Notes: generated by a model from the sequence alone, not told the origin. 39,735 nt of DNA from Nitrospinaceae bacterium (GCA_029261455.1 JAJDBH010000117.1:1-39735); one strand, 5' to 3'. Positions 18,672 to 28,784 are shown, numbered from the stretch's first letter. Numbers and translations are program-made.

Positions 18672-18944
18672 ATGCTCAAAGTATTACCAATGATTTTGGT
18701 GTCTGTGTTTTTAATATCTTGTGCCGGGACTCAAACGATTCCTGAACCGAAGAGTCCCGGTGCAAGGTTGTATCAAGAACGGTGTACTAAGTGTCATGGA
18801 TTGCCAGGTGTGACAAGGCATACTCCAGAGCAATGGGACCAGCTCTTGGTGATGATGGATGATTTTATGCAGGAAAAAAATATCGCATTTCCGGATCAGG
18901 AAAAAGAATTGATTCGAAATTACTTACACAGGAACGCAAAATGA
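18672..18944 (+). CDS. Small monoheme cytochrome c-like lipoprotein
   Basis: LISCAG lipobox; RLYQERCTKCHGLPGVTRHTPEQW, one CXXCH. Confidence 0.8.
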   Translation: MLKVLPMILVSVFLISCAGTQTIPEPKSPGARLYQERCTKCHGLPGVTRHTPEQWDQLLVMMDDFMQEKNIAFPDQEKELIRNYLHRNAK

Positions 18945-18954
18945 GGAATTACTC

Positions 18955-19527
18955 ATGAAGTCAATTCTGGTATGGATAATGATGTTGGCATGGTTGCCTG
19001 TAGCGGCCTATGCGGAACATGACTCTTTTGACAAGATGGGAGTGGTACCACCAAAAACTTCCCAGCTTGCACCCGATTTTGTGGTGAAAAATCTTAAAGG
19101 ACAAGATGTTAAGCTTTCTGATTTTAACGGGAAAGTTGTGTTGTTGAATTTCTGGGCCACTTGGTGCGGCGCATGTCGGGAAGAAATGTCTTCTATGCAA
19201 AACCTCTATTCTTCTCTAGGGAAAGACGGGGTGGAAGTGCTGGCTGTTTCTATTGATCGGTGGAACGAGGACAGGATTCAGAAATACGTGGAGAAAAACA
19301 ATTTGACCTTCCCCGTTCTTCTGGATCAGAACCAAAATGTCAGGAAGAAATATCATGTCATGGGACTTCCAACCAGCTATCTGATTGATGGCGAGGGTAA
19401 AATCCGTGGTTATGCTTCAGGTGCTCGAACCTGGGATAGCATTGATTCGCAGGACTTGTTTCTGTCTCTTAAGAGCAATGACGTTGACTTGCCGTTGGTA
19501 GACCAAGTCTCCATGCTTAAAGACTAG
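18955..19527 (+). CDS. TlpA/ResA-family thiol-disulfide oxidoreductase
   Basis: LAPDFVVKNLKGQDVKLSDFNGKVVLLNFWATWCGACREEMSSMQNL; WCGAC active site. Confidence 0.92.
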   Translation: MKSILVWIMMLAWLPVAAYAEHDSFDKMGVVPPKTSQLAPDFVVKNLKGQDVKLSDFNGKVVLLNFWATWCGACREEMSSMQNLYSSLGKDGVEVLAVSIDRWNEDRIQKYVEKNNLTFPVLLDQNQNVRKKYHVMGLPTSYLIDGEGKIRGYASGARTWDSIDSQDLFLSLKSNDVDLPLVDQVSMLKD

Positions 19528-19543
19528 GTTCAACACTGATTAC

Positions 19544-20311
19544 ATGCTTCGATTAAAAATCTCTTTTGTAATTGTTCCAATACTTGTGGGAATCCTCATA
19601 AGTTCTGCCTGGGGCCAATCCCTCAACTCAGTTCTTTCCAAGTTAGACCAAAACTATTACTATCCTCAGTCGCAGGGATTGAAAAGTCTTTCTGTCCGGG
19701 TACAATGGGAGCAGTTGGACATTGCTTCCGGCTCTGGGAAGTTCCTGCGTAAACCGGATTTTAATTTCATTTGGAAGTTGGGTTCCCCTAGTGGGTTGGG
19801 TCGCTTTGAGCTGGCAGAAGGTCAGGAGCATTTGTCTGGAGACCTTGTTCAGGCGTTGATCCAGCAGATCAGTCCGTTTAGTGAACCAATCATTCCTCTT
19901 ACGTTGCAGCAAAAATTCTCTAGCTTTGCTGGTAAGGTTCATAAAATGGAGAGGAATAAGCTTGTTGTAGAACTAACCCAAGTATCTTCTGATCAAGACT
20001 ATAAACTTCTGGTCGATGCCAAAGAGTGGGTCGTTAGGAAATTGCGTTTTAAGCAATCGCGCTCACCACAAAGTGTGGAAGGCGAGTTCAGTTATTTAAG
20101 GCTGGAGGGAAAGCCTGCTATTTCTGAAACCCGCACCCGTTTCGAGGTGGATGAGAGAGAATATTTGGAAGTCACACGCTATACCTACAAAAAGTTTAAG
20201 GGGATTTGGTGGGTTCACCGCATTGATCAGACTCTCAAGCAAGAAGGCCATATTTTGCAGACCTATGTTTTTAAACTCTCCGACTTTAACCCCGTTCTGT
20301 CCTCACGCTAA
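19544..20311 (+). CDS. LolA-like exported protein
   Basis: Signal peptide; N-terminal LNSVLSKLDQNYYYPQSQGLKSLSVRV and DEREYLEVTRYTYKKFKGIWWVHRIDQT reminiscent of LolA/LppX-fold proteins. Confidence 0.5.
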   Translation: MLRLKISFVIVPILVGILISSAWGQSLNSVLSKLDQNYYYPQSQGLKSLSVRVQWEQLDIASGSGKFLRKPDFNFIWKLGSPSGLGRFELAEGQEHLSGDLVQALIQQISPFSEPIIPLTLQQKFSSFAGKVHKMERNKLVVELTQVSSDQDYKLLVDAKEWVVRKLRFKQSRSPQSVEGEFSYLRLEGKPAISETRTRFEVDEREYLEVTRYTYKKFKGIWWVHRIDQTLKQEGHILQTYVFKLSDFNPVLSSR

Positions 20312-20421
20312 AAAATAGACTTTTTATCTGAATCTCAGTGCCAGACAGTGCGATATGTCTATTGAGTCTGTTTTATAATTCCTTTATAATTAATTAGTTA
20401 AACTTTTTTGAGGGATTAGGA

Positions 20422-20736
20422 ATGTCGGGACTGAAAAGTGCTTGGGAATTGAGTCTGGAACGCTCTGATAAGCTGGCTCCAGAGCTTAAAAGCCAGAAAA
20501 AGCTGACTAAAAAACAAAAACTGGAAATCGCTGAGATAAGAAAAGAATATACCGCTAGAATTGCCGATCGGGATGTCACCTCTCAAGACAAGATCCGCAG
20601 GTTGCCGGATCGAATCCACCCTGAAGATATTGAAACTCATAAATTTGAACTGGAAGAACAGTTTCGATCGGACAAGAAAACACTGGAAGAAGAAATGGAA
20701 AAAGAAGTGGAAGCTGTTCGCAATCGGAAAGACTAG
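20422..20736 (+). CDS. Charged, probably coiled-coil protein of unknown function
   Basis: 104 aa, K/E/R/D-rich; upstream GAGGGATTAGGA ribosome-binding region. Confidence 0.55.
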   Translation: MSGLKSAWELSLERSDKLAPELKSQKKLTKKQKLEIAEIRKEYTARIADRDVTSQDKIRRLPDRIHPEDIETHKFELEEQFRSDKKTLEEEMEKEVEAVRNRKD

Positions 20737-20808
20737 TCCCGTTGCCTGCCTGATATCTGCCCCCTGTTTCCCCCTATTATTCATGACATTTTTAAAGATA
20801 AATCCTGA

Positions 20809-22467
20809 ATGAAAACTGCGATTAAACAAATTATTCATGATGCTTTGGTAAAAGCTCAGCAGGCAGGTGAACTAGAGCTTTCCTCGTTCCCTGATATTGT
20901 AGTGGAAAAGCCCAAGGACGAAAAAATGGGAGACTTCTCAACCAATATTGCCATGACGCTGGCACGGAGTGAACGCAAGAATCCTAAAACAATTGCCGAA
21001 AGCGTTACCCGTCACCTTAAAAGTAACGACTTAAGTAAGGCTGAAGTTGCCGGACCAGGATTCATCAATATCAAAATGTCTCAGGAATTTTTTCTTGAAC
21101 GGTTGCGGAATGCTGTTGCGCAGGGAGAAGGTTTTGGCAGTTCTGATGCCGGGCAGGGCACTAAGGTTATGATCGAGTTTGTCAGTGCTAATCCAACAGG
21201 ACCCTTGCATGTTGGGCACGGCAGAGGCGCAGCTGTTGGAGATTCCCTGTCAAGAATATTGAAAAAAGCTGGGTATGATTTGAGCACCGAATATTACATC
21301 AATGATGTAGGAAACCAGATGAACTTTCTCGGCCGTTCCACCTGGCTACGTTACCGTGAGCTGAAGGGCGAGGCGATTGAGTTCCCCGAAGATCACTATC
21401 GCGGCGACTATATTAAAGATATTGCCCAGGAAATTATTGACCAGAAAGGTGATGAGTTTTTAAATAAGTCCGAAGAAGAGTGTGTTCCTTTTTTTAGGAG
21501 GTTTGCGAAAGACAATATCCTTAAGGGAATTGAAAAAGATCTTTCTGAGTTCCGGGTGAGTTTTGATAACTGGTTCAGTGAAGAATCCCTTTACGAAGAC
21601 AAGTCGGTAGAGAAGGCTGTTGACTGGTTGAAAGGCCAGGGCCATATCTATGAAAAAGATGGAGCTGTCTGGTTGAAGTCTTCTGCCTTTGATGATGACA
21701 AGGATCGGGTCATCGTGAAACAAACAGGTGAGCGGACCTATTTTTGTTCAGACATCGCCTATCACCAGAACAAGATCAATCGCGGATTCAAAAAACTCAT
21801 CAACCTGATGGGTGCCGATCATCATGGCTATGTGCCTCGTATGGAAGCGGTTCTGGAGGCGATGGGTTATGACAAGAAAATCTTTAAAATTCTTCTGGTC
21901 CAGTTTGTCAGCCTCCTGCGAGCAGGAGAGAAAGTTTCTATGTCTACCCGATCTGGCGAGTTTGAAACATTGGCGGATGTAGTGAGTGAAGTTGGGGTTG
22001 ATGCGGCCCGTTATTTTTTCCTGATGCGTAGTTCTGACACGCATCTGGACTTTGATTTGGAGCTGGCTAAAAAGGAAACCCCGGATAACCCGGTTTTTTA
22101 TATTCAATACGCACATGCTCGTATTTGCAGTATCTTTCGCTCTGCTGAAGAAAAAGGCGTGACTTGCAATAAGTCTGCTGAAGTGGACCTTTCTCCGCTA
22201 AACGAGGAAGAGGAGTTTGCAATTATTCAGGCGATTCTGGCTTTTCCTGAGATAGTGGAAAAAAGTGCCCGAGCTTTAGAAGTGCATCGAATTTCCCATT
22301 ACCTGCTTGATCTTGTTTCCCGGTTTCACGGTTATTACAGCAGGCACCGGGTTATTTCTGATGATAAGTCACTCACGCAAGCGCGACTATTTTTGCTGGA
22401 TGCTTTGAGAACCACCATTCGTAATGGTTTTGAGTTGATGGGTATATCATCTCCAGAAAAAATGTAG
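20809..22467 (+). CDS. argS: Arginyl-tRNA synthetase
   Basis: VEFVSANPTGPLHVGHGRGAAVGDSLSRIL (HIGH motif); DVGNQM; MSTRSGEFETLADV; C-terminal anticodon-binding domain ending GFELMGISSPEKM. Confidence 0.97.
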   Translation: MKTAIKQIIHDALVKAQQAGELELSSFPDIVVEKPKDEKMGDFSTNIAMTLARSERKNPKTIAESVTRHLKSNDLSKAEVAGPGFINIKMSQEFFLERLRNAVAQGEGFGSSDAGQGTKVMIEFVSANPTGPLHVGHGRGAAVGDSLSRILKKAGYDLSTEYYINDVGNQMNFLGRSTWLRYRELKGEAIEFPEDHYRGDYIKDIAQEIIDQKGDEFLNKSEEECVPFFRRFAKDNILKGIEKDLSEFRVSFDNWFSEESLYEDKSVEKAVDWLKGQGHIYEKDGAVWLKSSAFDDDKDRVIVKQTGERTYFCSDIAYHQNKINRGFKKLINLMGADHHGYVPRMEAVLEAMGYDKKIFKILLVQFVSLLRAGEKVSMSTRSGEFETLADVVSEVGVDAARYFFLMRSSDTHLDFDLELAKKETPDNPVFYIQYAHARICSIFRSAEEKGVTCNKSAEVDLSPLNEEEEFAIIQAILAFPEIVEKSARALEVHRISHYLLDLVSRFHGYYSRHRVISDDKSLTQARLFLLDALRTTIRNGFELMGISSPEKM

Positions 22468-22497
22468 GGCGTACTCACCGATAGCAATGAGCAATCA

Positions 22498-23163
22498 TTG
22501 GCAAAAAATTTACTTATGAGACTCTTCCTTGTAACAGTTTTTGTGGTGGCTTCCGGTGCAGGATTGTATTTTTCGGGAATCATCAGTAAGTTTCAGGAAA
22601 GCGAAACTGTAAAGGTGAGGGCTATTAAACCTGAGTCTATTCGCAATAGGGTTAAAGAGCCCGTATCTCGCAAACCGGTTTATACTTTTTTTGAGACCTT
22701 GGAAGATCCCACCATGACCCAATATGTGGATCTCAAGGGCGGGTTGATGTCGACGGCTCTGCCACCTGTAAAAACAAAAACTGTTCCTGCCAAAATCAAG
22801 GTGACTCCTGCTGCTATTCCACCTGTTGAAAAAATAGCGAAATTAGAGCCTGTCATAAAGTCTGAAAATAAGCAGAACGCCAAAACTGAAGCAAGTGTCA
22901 TCCCTGAAGTTAAAGCATCATATCGTTATGCTGTTCAGGTGAGTTCGTTTCGGGATGTAAAACGCGCAGGTGCATTAATAAAGCGTCTAAAAAAAAATGG
23001 ATTCGACGCATTTTTGATGCAAACAGAACTTGCTAATGAAGGTGGAACCTGGCACCGGGTTTTCTTGGGAAGGTATGTGGATGAACTGAAAGCACAGGAG
23101 GCGGCAAACCTGGTCAAAAACAAGTTTAAGCTGAATTCGGTTGTGGTGCGAACTACTAACTAG
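22498..23163 (+). CDS. Membrane-anchored SPOR-domain protein
   Basis: N-terminal TM; YAVQVSSFRDVKRAGALIKRLKKNGFDAFLMQ...WHRVFLGRYVDELKAQEAANLVKNKF. Confidence 0.8.
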   Translation: MAKNLLMRLFLVTVFVVASGAGLYFSGIISKFQESETVKVRAIKPESIRNRVKEPVSRKPVYTFFETLEDPTMTQYVDLKGGLMSTALPPVKTKTVPAKIKVTPAAIPPVEKIAKLEPVIKSENKQNAKTEASVIPEVKASYRYAVQVSSFRDVKRAGALIKRLKKNGFDAFLMQTELANEGGTWHRVFLGRYVDELKAQEAANLVKNKFKLNSVVVRTTN

Positions 23164-23184
23164 TTGGATGATTTAATAGCGAGG

Positions 23185-24608
23185 TTAATTTTCCCGGGCT
23201 TTATAATTGCCACAAAAGTGGTTAGCGTCACAGAAGGCCTGTAATTCTTCCACAGGGTCATCAACTCGTTCTCCACCATAAAACTTTTCTTTGCTGTCAA
23301 ACCAGGTGTTGAAGCGGTAGCCTTCAATATCGTCGTGATAGAGTTTTCTCTTTTCGTCTTCCCCTTTAAAATCGAAATTTAAACTGGCTTCGCCTTTTTC
23401 GGGAATAGTGATAGTGCCTTTTTGCTCGGCAATAAAGGGATGCCAGGCGATCACCTCATAGGTTCCGGGTGGAATATTTTCGATGCTGAAATTTCCTTCT
23501 GCGTCAGATACGGTGAAGTAAGGGTTTTGTACCAAATATGCATTTGTCTGAAGGAAAGGGTGTAGGTTACATTTGATGATGTAATGGTCTGCGTCTTTGC
23601 GTGCAAAGATACTGCGGACCTGACTGGATTTTGGTGGTACCGGACGGTTGCTGGTTTGATCTGAATAAATATTGCGAACTTCATAGGTCGCTATCTCATG
23701 CTGGATAGGGTCAGTATTCTCCACCATAAGGTTTTCGCCATTTTTTGCGCCAATGACATATTCGCCGGCGCGGCAACGGTCGATGTGAAAGGTTTGCCTT
23801 TTTCAACCTTTGCCAGATGGATGATGGTGTCTTTCAGTCCCCGGTTTTTTGAAACGGTGAAATCGAATAGCAGGCGGTGGCCTCTTCCATCTGAGATCCT
23901 TGAGCAGAACTCTACATTTGGGGCGTGGATCAGGTGAAAAGAACGGACTCTGGGAATCTGACCGGAAAGCGTGACCCGGCCTTTTAATGTCCCTCCATTA
24001 TCTACGGTAACCACTGTATAAGCAGATTCAATTTGGTCGAACAGTTTTTTTGAAAGTTTATTATTTCTTTTGAACAAAGTATCAACTTTTTCCAGAGCTT
24101 TCTCGCGTTTCCCCTGTAAATTATATAAAACTCCCAGGTCATATTCGGCTTTTACCATTCGACTATCCATGCTCAAGGCTTTTTCCAGTTCCTGAACAGC
24201 CTCATCGAGCAATTTGACACGGGCAAATGATACCCCCCGGTTATAGCGTAGGCCGGGAGAGTCGTAGCCTAAATTCAAGGCTTTTTCAAAAGAGAGTAGG
24301 GCTTCTTTGTACATTCCGGTCTGGCTAAAGGCAACGCCCAGGTTTGCGTGAATGAGGCTATCTTGCGGAGCGAGTTCGGCGGCTTTCTTGAACTCGGCTA
24401 CTGCTTGGTCCCATATTCTTTGCTGACTCAGTTTCAGTGCTTTTTGATAATGAGTTTTTGCTTCCTTATTAGAAGCGGCAAAAGAAGCCGGGCAGACAAA
24501 TAACAAAGTCAGACAAAAGACTATGAAGCTTAGACTGGATTTTTTTAGGGATTTAACAGTTTTCACTTTGGTAATATATTTTGAAGGTTGAATTTTGTAA
24601 TTTAACAA
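23185..24608 (-). pseudogene. TPR plus cupredoxin-like/carboxypeptidase-regulatory-like exported protein, split by a frameshift
   Basis: ORF 23691..24608 (TPRs, then GLKDTIIHLAKVEKGKPF) and ORF 23185..23727 (VENTDPIQHEIATYEV...CNLHPFLQTNAYLVQNPYFTVSDAEGNFSIENIPPGTYEVIAWH) together match the layout of the 864..1721 protein. In the second frame the sequence continues GKPF-HIDRCRAGEYVIGAKNGENLMVENTDPIQHE. Confidence 0.75.
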
Positions 24609-24746
24609 TACTTGAGTAGAGTGTCAATGTCAGGTTTTAGTGCCTTGGATTTATCATAAATTTAAGCACATGTTAGATACTTATAGGGGTTTAAAAATTC
24701 CATCAAGTTATAGGATGAACATCCTTGATTTGGCGAAGGAGATAGA

Positions 24747-25745
24747 TTGAAGTCCAACCTGTTCATGGAGTCATTTAAAGCGCATTGGGGTGCACCAGGA
24801 GGCATAGCCCAGACGATTGTTGGTTCTCTACTTCGGGATGAGAGCATGCCTTGTCCTCCCCGAATCAGACATGAGTTGCATTTGGATGACCAGGGCAGGG
24901 CCATTTTATACGAAATCGAGGCTAAAGATAAAACCCTGCCTATTGTCTTATTGGCACATGGTATGGGGGGGTGTTCCGAATCGGGTTATATGAAGCGGAT
25001 TTCCGCTAAACTCTGGATGCAGGGTTATGGAGTGTTTCTGATCAATCAATCGGGTTGTGGGCCTGGTATGGGGTTGAGTCCGCGAATGTGGAATGGTGGC
25101 TCAAGCGATGACTTGGCAAAAATGATTGATTTTGTAGTTCAGCGACACCCGGAAAAGTCTTTGATGCCAGTTGGTTTTTCCTTGAGCGGTAATGTCCTTT
25201 TAAAATATTTGGGTGAAGGACGTAGGGTTCCTAAAAATATTTCGGGGGCACTGGCGGTGAACCCACCTGTCGACTTAAGGGTTGCGAGTGACATCATTTC
25301 GAGAAAATGGAGTTGTGCCTTGTTCAATAAGTATTATATGAGGTTGATTCGAAATCAGGCGGTTGCCTTGGTGAAACAGTTTCCGTCGGCTTTAAATCCG
25401 CTAAAAAATTTAAAAACCATCTGGGGTTTCGATGTCAGCTATACCGCTCCAGCAGGCGGATTCAAAGATGTTGATGATTATTATGACCGATCAAGTTCCA
25501 AACATTATTTGGCGGGGATTAAAATCCCCACTACTATTTTGTCAGCCGAAGATGATCCTTTTGTTCCGGGTTATTTGTTTGATCAGGTAGCGATGAGTGA
25601 AAAAGTAGCTTTACATAAACCCGAAAATGGCGGGCATATGGGATACATATCAAGGCATGCTACCCCTCATGGTGATCGGCGTTGGATGGATTATGCTGTT
25701 TTGGAATGGATTATAGGGTCGCATGATGCAGAAGGGGGTCGATAA
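24747..25745 (+). CDS. YheT-like alpha/beta hydrolase (AB hydrolase-4 type), TTG start
   Basis: LPIVLLAHGMGGCSESGYMKRISAKLWMQGYGVFLINQSGCG; GFSLSGNVLLKYLGE nucleophile elbow; NGGHMGYISR catalytic His. AAGGAG precedes TTG. Confidence 0.88.
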   Translation: MKSNLFMESFKAHWGAPGGIAQTIVGSLLRDESMPCPPRIRHELHLDDQGRAILYEIEAKDKTLPIVLLAHGMGGCSESGYMKRISAKLWMQGYGVFLINQSGCGPGMGLSPRMWNGGSSDDLAKMIDFVVQRHPEKSLMPVGFSLSGNVLLKYLGEGRRVPKNISGALAVNPPVDLRVASDIISRKWSCALFNKYYMRLIRNQAVALVKQFPSALNPLKNLKTIWGFDVSYTAPAGGFKDVDDYYDRSSSKHYLAGIKIPTTILSAEDDPFVPGYLFDQVAMSEKVALHKPENGGHMGYISRHATPHGDRRWMDYAVLEWIIGSHDAEGGR

Positions 25746-27424
25746 TGCAAGGTGGCCTTCTTTTACGATATAGACTGGTAGCCCTTGCCAATGGTTTTAA
25801 TGGTTTCGGGTCAAAGCAGATAGTGCGCCCGCTTTCAATTTTGACGTTGGGGACGTTGTTTGTGATTGGCGACTACTGGTTTTTTCATCGGGTGATCCGC
25901 TATCTGGATGGGTTGCCTTCCAGGTTGGGGGAGGAGTTGATCATTCAACTGGTCAACCTGGTATTCATCACTTTATTTGTGATGGTTTTATTTTCCAGCC
26001 TGATAGTTTCCCTATCTGTTTATTTCTTATCCCGCGATCTGGAATTTCTTCACTCCCTGCCTATTTCCATCCGTTCAATAGTCATGGCTCGTTACTTCCA
26101 GTGTCTGGCAAACAGTTCCTGGATGGTTTTGTTGTTTGCCTTACCTATGTTTACCGCATACGGCTCATACTTTGAAGTTTCATGGGACTATTATCTTTAT
26201 CTTGTTTTCAATCTGACTCCTTTCATAGCTATTCCCTGTCTGCTCGCTGTTTTGGGGATTATGGTATTGATGAAAGTGTATCCAACACACAAAACGCATC
26301 AGATATTGACGTTTCTGGGTTTGTTCTTTCTGGTGGGGGTGGTGGTGTATTTACGTTTTTTGTCACAGGATAAATTTTTTGGTCAGGATGTTTCGGATGA
26401 TCAGATCATGGCGTTTGTTGCGAGCCTTAAGGCCCCCGACCATCCATTTCTTCCCAGTAACTGGATAACTCGAGGGCTTTCGGGCTGGATCGATGGGCAA
26501 AGGGAAATGCCATTGAAGCAGACTTTTGCACTGTGGGGGGTGGCAAGTGGATTATTCGCTGTGCTTTTGTGGGTGGGGTCACGGATCTATTTTGAGGGGT
26601 GGTGTCTGGTTCAAGAGGTCCGAAGCTCCCCTTTGCAGGAGCGGGGACCGAAGACTAAAAGGAAAAGCTTTATTCAAAGCCTGCCGATATCCAGTCATGC
26701 GAAGGCTTTGTTGAGCAAGGATATTAAAATTTTTATTCGCGACCCGGAACAATGGTCGCAACTCTTTATATTATTCGCTCTGGTGTGTGTTTATATTTTT
26801 AATATCATGCATCTTCCTTTAGAGAATAAAGTTTTGCGTGATGTGGTCTCGCTTTTGAATGTTGGTCTTGTAGGATTTGTTATGGCGGCTCTGATATCCA
26901 GGTTCGTGTTCACTTTAGCCAGTGTGGAGGGCAAATGTTTCTGGCAGATTTACACCCGACCGGTGACCATGCAGAAGTTTTTGGAGGGTAAGTTCTGGAT
27001 GTTTTTCCCGCCATTGTTATTTATTGCCGAATTATTGGTTGTGGTGTCGAATCAGCTACTGGAGGTAGATGCCTATGTGATGAGGCTTTCTATTATAGGC
27101 GTGTTCCTGTTAACTTTAGGGCTCACAGGTCTGGGGCTGGGGCTCGGTACTCTGTATCCTAAATTCGATCATGAAAATATTTCAGAAATTTCTTCCAGCG
27201 CGGGGGGCGTGCTGTTCATGATTTTAGCATTGAGTTATATTGGCTTGATGTTAATGTTGGGAGCCCGTCCACTTTATGTCCATTTGAATGAAAAATTTCT
27301 TTTTAAATCCGTTGGCGGGCTGGAGGTTCAGGTATGTTATGGAGTGATATTTATTCTCACCTGGGCCATTGCCCATATCCCGTTACGACTTGGAATCCGT
27401 TCCCTGAACGCCCGAGACTTTTAA
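25745..27424 (+). CDS. Large polytopic membrane protein, probable ABC-2-type permease
   Basis: About 12 hydrophobic segments; SRDLEFLHSLPISIRSIVMARYFQCL and KDIKIFIRDPEQWSQLFILF typical of ABC-2-like permeases. TAATG coupling to the upstream gene. Confidence 0.65.
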   Translation: MQGGLLLRYRLVALANGFNGFGSKQIVRPLSILTLGTLFVIGDYWFFHRVIRYLDGLPSRLGEELIIQLVNLVFITLFVMVLFSSLIVSLSVYFLSRDLEFLHSLPISIRSIVMARYFQCLANSSWMVLLFALPMFTAYGSYFEVSWDYYLYLVFNLTPFIAIPCLLAVLGIMVLMKVYPTHKTHQILTFLGLFFLVGVVVYLRFLSQDKFFGQDVSDDQIMAFVASLKAPDHPFLPSNWITRGLSGWIDGQREMPLKQTFALWGVASGLFAVLLWVGSRIYFEGWCLVQEVRSSPLQERGPKTKRKSFIQSLPISSHAKALLSKDIKIFIRDPEQWSQLFILFALVCVYIFNIMHLPLENKVLRDVVSLLNVGLVGFVMAALISRFVFTLASVEGKCFWQIYTRPVTMQKFLEGKFWMFFPPLLFIAELLVVVSNQLLEVDAYVMRLSIIGVFLLTLGLTGLGLGLGTLYPKFDHENISEISSSAGGVLFMILALSYIGLMLMLGARPLYVHLNEKFLFKSVGGLEVQVCYGVIFILTWAIAHIPLRLGIRSLNARDF

Positions 27425-27443
27425 GAACTATTGAAAATTAGCT

Positions 27444-28715
27444 ATGGATTTGTTCCCTGAATATGAAAAGCCTGTAGCGCCATTGGCTGACCGCTTACGC
27501 CCTGAAAGTTGGGAAAGGTTTGCCGGGCAGGAACATTTAATTGGTGAGGGTCTGCCGCTACGGGATTTGGTGGAATCTGGATCGAAGTTGTCCTTCATTT
27601 TGTGGGGGCCACCGGGGACAGGTAAAACCACGCTGGCGCGGATTGCGGCACGGCTGACCGAAAGTGAGTTTCATGAGATCAGCGCGGTGAATGCCGGGGT
27701 CGCCGATATTCGCAAGATAATTGAAGGGGCTCGTCAAACTTGGAAGGCCAAGCAAAAAGGCACGGTCTTGTTCATCGATGAAATTCATCGGTTCAACAAG
27801 GCTCAGCAAGATGCTGTTCTACCTCACATAGAGAATGGTACCGTTCGCTTGATTGGTAGTACTACGGAGAATCCTTCTTTTGAAGTAAACCCTGCACTTC
27901 GCTCGCGATGCCAGACTTTTCGTCTGGAATCGTTAGGGCGTGAAAAAATCAGAGATATTCTGAACCGGGCTTTGGTGGATGAGGAAAAAGGTTTGGGAGG
28001 TTCTAAACTTGAAATTTCTCCAGAGGCGATGGATATGGTGGTCAGCCACGCCAATGGGGATGCTCGTCGTGCTCTTAATATTCTGGAAGCTGTGCATGAT
28101 GTGGTCGCACCACGAGACTCAGAGCAAGTCGATTTGAAAATTGTTGAAGGGATTATTCAGCATGCCGCCACCCTCTATGATAAAAAAGGGTCCGAGCATT
28201 ATGACCATGCCTCGGCGTTTCAGAAAAGTTTGCGTGGTTCGGATGCCGATGCGGCGATATACTGGCTGGCAAAACTGATTGCCGGAGGGGAAGACCCTAG
28301 GTTTATTGTTCGGCGACTGCTGATCACGGCGGCCGAAGATGTGGGCAATGCAGACCCACAAGCGTTTATATTGGTGCAAGCGGTAGCGAATGCGGTGGAA
28401 AAACTGGGATTTCCTGAAGCCCGCATTCCACTCGCCCAAGCGGTGATTTATGTGGCTCAAGCACCCAAGGATAACTCGGCGATTGTAGCCATTGACCAGG
28501 CGTTGGACGATATCCAGAACAAAGGATTGTCTTATCCCGTCCCGGATCATTTGAAAGACACGCATTATAAGGATGCCAAGTCCAAATATGGGTATGGAGT
28601 GGACTATAAATATCCGCATAATTTCCCCGACTCTATTGTGGAACAGGAATATCTGCCGAAACAGTTAAAGGATAGAAAATATGTGCCTACTAGGCGTAGG
28701 GCCATTGAACAATAG
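27444..28715 (+). CDS. rarA: Replication-associated recombination protein A (RarA/MgsA AAA ATPase)
   Basis: PLADRLRPESWERFAGQEHLIGEG; WGPPGTGKTTLARIAA; LFIDEIHRFNKAQQDAVLPHIENG; GSTTENPSFEVNPALRSRCQTF. Confidence 0.96.
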   Translation: MDLFPEYEKPVAPLADRLRPESWERFAGQEHLIGEGLPLRDLVESGSKLSFILWGPPGTGKTTLARIAARLTESEFHEISAVNAGVADIRKIIEGARQTWKAKQKGTVLFIDEIHRFNKAQQDAVLPHIENGTVRLIGSTTENPSFEVNPALRSRCQTFRLESLGREKIRDILNRALVDEEKGLGGSKLEISPEAMDMVVSHANGDARRALNILEAVHDVVAPRDSEQVDLKIVEGIIQHAATLYDKKGSEHYDHASAFQKSLRGSDADAAIYWLAKLIAGGEDPRFIVRRLLITAAEDVGNADPQAFILVQAVANAVEKLGFPEARIPLAQAVIYVAQAPKDNSAIVAIDQALDDIQNKGLSYPVPDHLKDTHYKDAKSKYGYGVDYKYPHNFPDSIVEQEYLPKQLKDRKYVPTRRRAIEQ

Positions 28716-28769
28716 TTCTTTGATCTAAAGGGACCGTTGTCGGCAAAATAAAGCCATTACAATTTGCAG

Positions 28770-28784
28770 GCGGAGGCACTCCGC
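28770..28784. repeat. Perfect short inverted repeat
   Basis: GCGGAG-GCA-CTCCGC in the rarA/LRR intergenic region. Confidence 0.5.

Noticed and set aside
28119-28619. 166-aa antisense ORF within rarA
   Set aside because: Shadow of a highly conserved gene; no own ribosome-binding site or domain recognised.
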